Assembly (NCBI GenBank): GCA_947626195.1
Contig: CANQRF010000008.1
Span: 1-64,000 of the forward strand
Source of the DNA: an uncultured Eggerthellaceae bacterium
Lineage (GTDB): Bacteria > Actinomycetota > Coriobacteriia > Coriobacteriales > Eggerthellaceae
DNA length: 64,000 nt
Direction of reading: 5' to 3'
Under the pieces are notes generated by a model. That model ran no database searches. It worked only from the letters and a program-made list of their open reading frames with translations, and was not told the origin of the DNA. Both the position numbers and the translations under genes were made by a program. Positions 59,005 to 64,000 of the stretch are shown here, one piece after another. Numbering within the stretch: the stretch's first letter is position 1; the number at the start of each line of letters is the position of its first letter.

Positions 59005-60818
59005 ACGAGATCAATCAAGAGATAACAAGCGCAATGGATCGAGAAGTTGCGGGCGATAGGGTCTTTGGGCAAGATAGCGCGATGGGCGAGAACGTGCTCG
59101 GCTATGTGTGCAAGTACACACCGATCGAGCTCTTCGAGTCCTTCGGCTTTAAGCCGGAGCTGATCGATGCCGAATCGCGCGATTTCACCTGCGCGGAAAC
59201 GCGGACGCATGCGAACCTTTGCAGCCATGCGAAGTCGCTCATCGGGGCGGCGCCGAACTATGAGAACCTCGCCCTCGTGGATTGCTGCGACTCGCTGCGT
59301 CGCACCTTCGATGTGCTGGACGCGGCGGGAGAGCATGAATACCTTGCGCTTCTTGACCTGCCGCATGAGCGGGAGGGTTGCGCGAAAAAGCGTTTCGCTG
59401 CCACGTTGGGAAAGCTCTGCGACCAGTTGGAGGATTTCACGGGCCGTGCGTTTGATGCTGCCGCATTTTGCGCTTCCTGCGCAACGGCAAACGACAGTGC
59501 GGCAAAGCGCGACCCGTTGAGCGCGGTTTCCGTATCGGCGATGAAGGAGCCGTTCTACGCCGTCGTCGGCGCGCGGGTCTCTCCGCCGCTGCTCGCGATC
59601 ATCCGCTCAGCGCTCGGCTATCCCGTCGTCAACCTCACCTGCAGCGGCAATCGTGTGCTGGAAGAGCTTCCCCCCTCTGCGGAAACGCTCAGCCGTGAGG
59701 ATCTTCTTACATGGTACGCGAATGCGCTTCTCGCGCAAACGCCGTGCATGCGCATGGCCGACGTGACGGCGCGACGTGCCCTCACTGAGCATCCACAGCT
59801 CGTCGGCATCATCTACAACACGGTGAAGTTCTGCGACTTCTACGGCTTCGACCACTGGGAGCTTTCGCAGCAGACAGCGGTTCCGATTCTCAAAATCGAA
59901 TCGGACTACACGCCGACGCCCCAAGGCCAGCTCTCAACGCGGCTCGAGGCGTTTCGGGAAAGCATTGAAGGAGACATCGTGGCGAAACACACTCAAACAA
60001 GCGGCCAACCAGGAGAACAAGGCGAACGCACTACCGGCGGACGATTCTTCGCCGGCATCGATTCGGGCTCGACGACCACCAACATAGTCGTTCTCGACAA
60101 TAAAGGCGACGTGGTGGCGTCAACGATCGTGCGGACAGGTGCGAAGGCCCAAAACGGTGCGCAGGCGGCGCTGGATGACGTGTGCACCCAGCTCGGGGCG
60201 ACACCCGACGATTTCGCGGCGATCGTCGCCACGGGCTATGGGCGTGAGAACATCCCCTTCGCCACCTCCACCGTCACCGAGATCACCTGTCATGCGAAAG
60301 GCGCTCACGAGCAACAGCCGCAGGTGCGCACCATCATCGACATCGGCGGGCAGGACAGCAAGGTGATCTGCCTTGACGAAGAGGGCCATGTCACAAACTT
60401 TGCGATGAACGACAAATGCGCGGCGGGTACGGGACGTTTTCTCGAGGCGATGGCGCGAACGCTCGAGCTCGAACTTGAGGAGATGGCGGTGCGCGGGCTG
60501 GAGTCGAAGCAGGACCTGACGATCTCGAGCATGTGCACGGTGTTTGCCGAATCGGAGGTCATCTCGCTCGTCGCAGACAACCATCAGGAGGCCGACATCA
60601 TCCATGGGCTGAACAAGTCGATCGCCTCTCGCACCTCCGCCATGGTCACGCGCGTGAAAGGGGAGGCGCCCTACATGATGACCGGAGGCGTCGCCCGCAA
60701 CCGCGGCGTCGTCGCGGCCCTTGAGGAACGCCTCGGCGACACACTCTACGTCACCGAAGAGCCCGATCTCTGCGGCGCGTATGGTGCCGCGCTCTTCGCG
60801 TTAGATTCCGCATCATAG
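59001..60818 (+). CDS. Dehydratase subunit fused to its activator ATPase
   Basis: A 605-residue fusion. Residues about 25-335 are a HGD-D domain (LGYVCKYTPIELFESFGF, the cysteine segments DFTCAETRTHANLCSHAK and VDCCDSL, NTVKFCDFYGFDHWEL). After a Gln/Gly/Thr-rich linker, residues about 350-605 are a BcrAD/HgdC activator: FAGIDSGSTTTNIVVLD, IDIGGQDSKVI, NDKCAAGTGRFLE, SSMCTVFAESEVISL and MTGGVARNRGVV. Activators are usually separate proteins, so the fusion fixes a 1:1 ratio and direct electron delivery. It overlaps the upstream gene by 4 bases. The substrate is unknown. Confidence 0.88.
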   Translation: MNEINQEITSAMDREVAGDRVFGQDSAMGENVLGYVCKYTPIELFESFGFKPELIDAESRDFTCAETRTHANLCSHAKSLIGAAPNYENLALVDCCDSLRRTFDVLDAAGEHEYLALLDLPHEREGCAKKRFAATLGKLCDQLEDFTGRAFDAAAFCASCATANDSAAKRDPLSAVSVSAMKEPFYAVVGARVSPPLLAIIRSALGYPVVNLTCSGNRVLEELPPSAETLSREDLLTWYANALLAQTPCMRMADVTARRALTEHPQLVGIIYNTVKFCDFYGFDHWELSQQTAVPILKIESDYTPTPQGQLSTRLEAFRESIEGDIVAKHTQTSGQPGEQGERTTGGRFFAGIDSGSTTTNIVVLDNKGDVVASTIVRTGAKAQNGAQAALDDVCTQLGATPDDFAAIVATGYGRENIPFATSTVTEITCHAKGAHEQQPQVRTIIDIGGQDSKVICLDEEGHVTNFAMNDKCAAGTGRFLEAMARTLELELEEMAVRGLESKQDLTISSMCTVFAESEVISLVADNHQEADIIHGLNKSIASRTSAMVTRVKGEAPYMMTGGVARNRGVVAALEERLGDTLYVTEEPDLCGAYGAALFALDSAS

Positions 60819-60912
60819 GTTTCGTGGGGCTTACGAATATATAACGCCTCGTTGCTGAGGAAAAGCACGGCGGTGCGTGCGCCTAAACTTCCAAGAAGGA
60901 AAGGCGCATAAG

Positions 60913-61893
60913 ATGGAACAAGAACAACCATATGTCATGATCGAAGGCGAACCCGCGTCGGCAGACGGGCAGTCCTCGCTTGCGTGGAAAAAATCGCTCG
61001 CATGGCTTCAGCAAACGCAGGAATCCGTTAGCATTAGCGGCGAGTGGGAGCAGCTCCCCGTGCTTTTGGTGCACGGCCTCAACGCGCGCGATTACACGAT
61101 GACGGAGACGCCGAATTGGGGCCGTATCCCTGCGCGTTTGCGCGAGATGGGAACGAGCGTGTGGTTCTCCAACCACGACTCATGGAACGGCAACGATCAC
61201 AATGCCGCGCAGATCGGCGAGGCGGTTCATCAAGTGATCGCGCAAACGGGCGCTCCCGCTCTCCACATGATTGCCCACTCCAAGGGCGGCGTGGATGCAC
61301 GGCGCGCGCTCTATCTGCCGGGCGTCGCCGAGAAGGTGTTCTCCCTGACGACGCTTGCGACGCCCCATCTCGGCACACGCTTTTCCACGACGCTCGCGCA
61401 CATCCCGCTCGTCGTGCATTTCGTTGTCGCGCCGATCATCAATGCCATTGCGCGCACGCAAGGCGACCCTCATCCCGATAGCTGGCAGGTGCTTCACGAT
61501 ACGACGCTCAAGAACGGGCGGTTCGTCGAGGAGGAGTACCCCGACCTGCCGGACATCGAATACCGCTCCTATGCGTTCGTTGCCGAGCGTCCGCATTTCC
61601 ACCTCACGAATCCGGCGACGATGGTGATGAACATGTTCGACGGCGAGACCGACGGGGTGGTGCCGCTTCGCTCCACAAAGCAGCCGCATCGGACGATCGT
61701 GCACGTGGTCGGCGAGCAGAAGGTCACCCACGATGAGCCGACCGACTTCCACAAGCGCGACATCAAGTTCGTGCTTCCGAACGGCACCGTCTACGATGGA
61801 GCGCCCGATTTCATCGCCTCGATCGTGGAATCGCTCGATGCCGATTGGCGCGCCACCCAAGAATCGTTCGTGGAGACAGCAAAGGCTTCTTAG
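60913..61893 (+). CDS. Lipase-like alpha/beta hydrolase
   Basis: A 326-residue hydrolase. The oxyanion region is LLVHGLNARDYTM, the nucleophile elbow is MIAHSKGGVDARRAL, followed by LTTLATPHLGTRFS, an arrangement typical of triacylglycerol lipase/PGAP1-like esterases. DGETDGVVPL carries the acid residue. No signal peptide is visible, so it acts in the cytoplasm. The ATG at 60913 follows a GAAGGAAAGG leader. The substrate is unknown. Confidence 0.82.
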   Translation: MEQEQPYVMIEGEPASADGQSSLAWKKSLAWLQQTQESVSISGEWEQLPVLLVHGLNARDYTMTETPNWGRIPARLREMGTSVWFSNHDSWNGNDHNAAQIGEAVHQVIAQTGAPALHMIAHSKGGVDARRALYLPGVAEKVFSLTTLATPHLGTRFSTTLAHIPLVVHFVVAPIINAIARTQGDPHPDSWQVLHDTTLKNGRFVEEEYPDLPDIEYRSYAFVAERPHFHLTNPATMVMNMFDGETDGVVPLRSTKQPHRTIVHVVGEQKVTHDEPTDFHKRDIKFVLPNGTVYDGAPDFIASIVESLDADWRATQESFVETAKAS

Positions 61894-61904
61894 CTTCTGA
61901 GAGC

Positions 61905-61922
61905 CGGCAACGCACGTTGCCG
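61905..61922. terminator. Convergent hairpin CGGCAACG-CA-CGTTGCCG
   Basis: A perfect 8-base stem with a 2-base apex between two convergent genes (stops at 61893 and 61932). There is no T-run on either side, so it is a weak or factor-assisted terminator. Confidence 0.55.
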
Positions 61923-61931
61923 TGTAAAAGT

Positions 61932-62384
61932 TTATGATGCGTTTGCGCTTTCTGCCTCCATCGAGGCGGTGTAGTTCGCATACAGCTCGGGAAATGCCCG
62001 CTTCATCGAGACGGGTTTGAACGTTCCCTTCTCCACCATGCAGGCGGTCACGTCGGCGACGAAGAGCGGATGGTCGGTTTCGGGATCCATCCCCTCGCGG
62101 AAAACGCGCTGATGATAGGTGACTTTCGTGGGACTTAAACGCGTGACGCCCGTTGTCACAAAGCCCTTCTCGCCCCAGTGGAGAGGCTCATAGTAGGTCA
62201 TCTCGACGCTGCGTACGGGGCAGAGATACCCCGCCGCCTCGATCTCCTTATAGGGCATGACGACGGTGTTCACGAAGTCGAGCCTTCCGTCCTCGAGGTA
62301 AAGCAGATAGTTTGCGTGGTAGACCACGCCCATCTGGTCGGTTTCCGCGTAGCGAACTTCGATCGGTGTTTGTGTCTCGAACAT
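61932..62384 (-). CDS. YbgC/4HBT-type acyl-CoA thioesterase
   Basis: A 150-residue hotdog-fold protein. VRYAETDQMGVVYHANYLLYLE carries the family's catalytic Asp in the D-x-M-G-x-x-Y-x-x-x-Y pattern (quoted in part: TDQMGVVYHANYL). AAGGAAG precedes the ATG. It hydrolyses short- or medium-chain acyl-CoA. It lies convergently to the lipase gene and is not in an obvious operon. Confidence 0.9.
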   Translation of the reverse strand: MFETQTPIEVRYAETDQMGVVYHANYLLYLEDGRLDFVNTVVMPYKEIEAAGYLCPVRSVEMTYYEPLHWGEKGFVTTGVTRLSPTKVTYHQRVFREGMDPETDHPLFVADVTACMVEKGTFKPVSMKRAFPELYANYTASMEAESANAS

Positions 62385-62553
62385 GGCAGTACTTCCTTTG
62401 ATGATGTGGCTCGGTTGCTAGTATAGACCTATCAGGGAAGACGGGAAGAGAAAAGCGCGGTTGTGCCCGCATGGCGGAAAGCGGAAGGCCCAACATGGGG
62501 CAATCGTGCAAGGGGCGAAGCCATCGCACAGGCAAGCGCGCAGGAATTGTCCC

Positions 62554-63339
62554 TCACCGTGCGAGAAGGCGTGCGGAGGTCTTCGCGATCGTCTCGCCCA
62601 GCGCCGCAGCCTCCATACCGCGAAGCTCGGCGATTATGCGCAGCGCCTGCATCAGCTCGGCGTGCCAGTCCGTCGCCGTCCAGCTCGCATCGCCCTCGGC
62701 GGGCTCGTCGGTTTCCAGCAGGAGGCGCGAAAGCGGAATCGAGCGCGCATATTCGCGTCCGCGACGTGAGCGGAGCATGAGCGGCCCGACTGAGAAGAAG
62801 CACCCTGCCTTCACCGCGCGCGAGAGCTCTCCGGATGAGCAGGAGAACCAATGGAAGATCGCCTGATGGCGCTTGAGTGTGCCCAGCGCATCGAGGCAGT
62901 CCAAAACGGCACTGGCTGAGCGGATCGCGTGGATGGAGAGCAGCTTGGGGCCTGCCGCGGAGGGTGCATCCGCCGCTTGGAGGATACGTCGGAAGACCGC
63001 CGTTTGAACGCTTTCGGGGGCAGGGGAGCGCGCTGAGAAATCGAGCCCGACTTCCCCGATGAAACGTGCATCAGGGGCCAGCTCCTCAAAAAGCGCTAGC
63101 TGGCTTGAGAGGCCAGACACCTCATCGGCCTTCTCCCACCACGGATGGAACCCGAGGCCGACTCTCACGTTAGGGCAATCGGCGAAGCGCTCTGCCGCCA
63201 AAGGATAGCGCTCTGGCTCGACGGTCGTGGAAAACGCTGTGATGCCGAGCGCTGCTGCCTCGCGTGCGACAGCAGGCCCTTCCGGAGAAAAGTCCAGATG
63301 GCAGTGCATATCGTAAAGTTCACACGGAGCCTTGCCCAC
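62554..63339 (-). CDS. TatD-family metal-dependent hydrolase
   Basis: A 261-residue amidohydrolase-fold protein. YDMHCHLDFS gives the first metal-binding H-x-H, VGLGFHPWW and FIGEVGLDFSA the middle ligands, SIHAIRSA a histidine, and LLLETDEP the final aspartate. The GTG at 63339 is preferred because GGAGG lies 7 bases upstream and the family sequence starts within 10 residues; a longer reading to 63465 has no family resemblance. It is divergent from uppP. Confidence 0.87.
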   Translation of the reverse strand: MGKAPCELYDMHCHLDFSPEGPAVAREAAALGITAFSTTVEPERYPLAAERFADCPNVRVGLGFHPWWEKADEVSGLSSQLALFEELAPDARFIGEVGLDFSARSPAPESVQTAVFRRILQAADAPSAAGPKLLSIHAIRSASAVLDCLDALGTLKRHQAIFHWFSCSSGELSRAVKAGCFFSVGPLMLRSRRGREYARSIPLSRLLLETDEPAEGDASWTATDWHAELMQALRIIAELRGMEAAALGETIAKTSARLLAR

Positions 63340-63443
63340 CAACGCCCCTCCAATCGCCCGACCGTGCGGCCCTTTGCGAGAAATCGTTGAAACCGGCGAG
63401 TATGTCGCCGAGCCCATGATAACCATCTGGTACAATAAGCGGC

Positions 63444-64000
63444 ATGGAAACCTTTTTGACTGCAATACACGCGTTTATCTTCGGCATCGTCGAGGGCATC
63501 ACCGAGTGGCTTCCCATATCTTCAACGGGCCACCTGATGCTTCTCAACCAGCTGTATCCGCTTGAAGTTTCGCCTGAGTTCTACGACACGTTCCTCGTCG
63601 TCATCCAACTCGGGGCGATCCTCGCGGTCATCCTGCTCTATTTCCATAAGCTGAATCCGTTCGCGCCAAGCAAGACCCATGGCGAGAAGCGCGAGACGTG
63701 GGGCATCTGGGCGAAAGTGGTGGTTGGCTCAATCCCCGCCGCCATCGTCGGGTTCGCCCTCGATAGCTGGATGGAAGAGCACGTAATGAACGACAGCCGC
63801 GTGGCGTTTTGGGTGGTTGCGGGCGCTCTCATTATCTATGGCGTCATCTTCATCCTCATCGAGAGGCGAAACCGGCGTCGCATCGCCGAGGCCTCGGCGA
63901 GAACGCTTTCAGCACGCCCTGCGGGAAGGGCGCTCTACGCCGCCGAGGGGAGGGCGGCTTCGCAAACTCTGCCGGCGCGTGCGGGAAACGGCGCGCCCTC
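63444..64000 (+). CDS. uppP: Undecaprenyl-diphosphatase, cut by the window edge
   Basis: The first ~185 residues of a BacA/UppP-type membrane enzyme that recycles undecaprenyl pyrophosphate for cell-wall synthesis. GIVEGITEWLPISSTGHLML is the conserved catalytic motif, followed by hydrophobic segments (FLVVIQLGAILAVILLYF, VVVGSIPAAIVGFALD, VAFWVVAGALIIYGVIFIL). The last ~40 visible residues (after LIERRNRRR) are an unusual charged, Ala/Arg-rich loop. The gene continues beyond 64000. Confidence 0.93.
   Translation, partial: METFLTAIHAFIFGIVEGITEWLPISSTGHLMLLNQLYPLEVSPEFYDTFLVVIQLGAILAVILLYFHKLNPFAPSKTHGEKRETWGIWAKVVVGSIPAAIVGFALDSWMEEHVMNDSRVAFWVVAGALIIYGVIFILIERRNRRRIAEASARTLSARPAGRALYAAEGRAASQTLPARAGNGAP

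Overview
The window looks like chromosome of an anaerobic actinobacterium of the class Coriobacteriia, probably the Eggerthella/Slackia/Adlercreutzia group. This is inferred from a Tat-exported FAD-dependent reductase next to a LuxR regulator with a large membrane sensor domain, several 2-hydroxyacyl-CoA dehydratase/activator systems, a ferredoxin-type aldo/keto reductase and GC-rich core genes. No rRNA, tRNA or CRISPR array was seen. The first half is a patchwork of horizontally acquired DNA. Much of it (about 3.4-8.7, 14.8-16.2 and 22.6-25.4 kb) is clearly AT-rich. The second half is mostly GC-rich core genome.

Layout. 0.1-1.6 kb: an IS110 element with a structured non-coding flank. 1.6-8.5 kb: a surface-glycan cassette holding a damaged pseudaminate cytidylyltransferase, an aldo/keto reductase, a GSA-type aminotransferase, an SpsF-type cytidylyltransferase, an FkbH protein, an acyl carrier protein and a hexapeptide-repeat transferase. 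8.7-14.2 kb (minus strand): an unusual operon joining a lipoyl module (Lpd, LplA, GcvH) to a 2-hydroxyacyl-CoA dehydratase activator and two dehydratase-like subunits. 14.2-14.8 kb: an AbiE relic. 14.9-22.6 kb: a DUF2188 protein, a HAD phosphatase, an ACP, two SDRs, LuxE-like and LuxC-like proteins, an AMP ligase and a GNAT, which together form an acyl-activation/reduction cluster without luciferase.

22.6-43.4 kb is a defence and mobile-DNA island: a TIGR04141/DUF6414 pair, IS21 and IS110 relics, an AbiL/RloAB-like pair between direct repeats, a Panacea/GNAT/winged-helix operon, a broken AlbA/Schlafen gene, an epimerase relic, an ABC exporter, two ATPases (one truncated), an intact AbiE system with an operator-like palindrome, a nucleotidyltransferase, a TetR regulator and a PIN toxin with an in-frame stop. 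43.5-64 kb: flavoprotein reductase and LuxR regulator, a two-component system, a MEMO1-AMMECR1 fusion, ThrH, CapA, an aminopeptidase, an APC permease, a ferredoxin aldo/keto reductase, a two-gene dehydratase system with a fused activator, a lipase, a thioesterase, TatD and the start of uppP.

The most striking pattern is a series of long G/C homopolymers (8-10 bases) inside four coding regions of the first 17 kb. In two of them (pseF and one dehydratase subunit) the present tract length breaks the frame, and a different length would restore a full-length family member. This suggests phase-variable contingency loci in glycan and acyl/lipoyl metabolism. All functional assignments come from reading protein motifs by eye; no database search was run.
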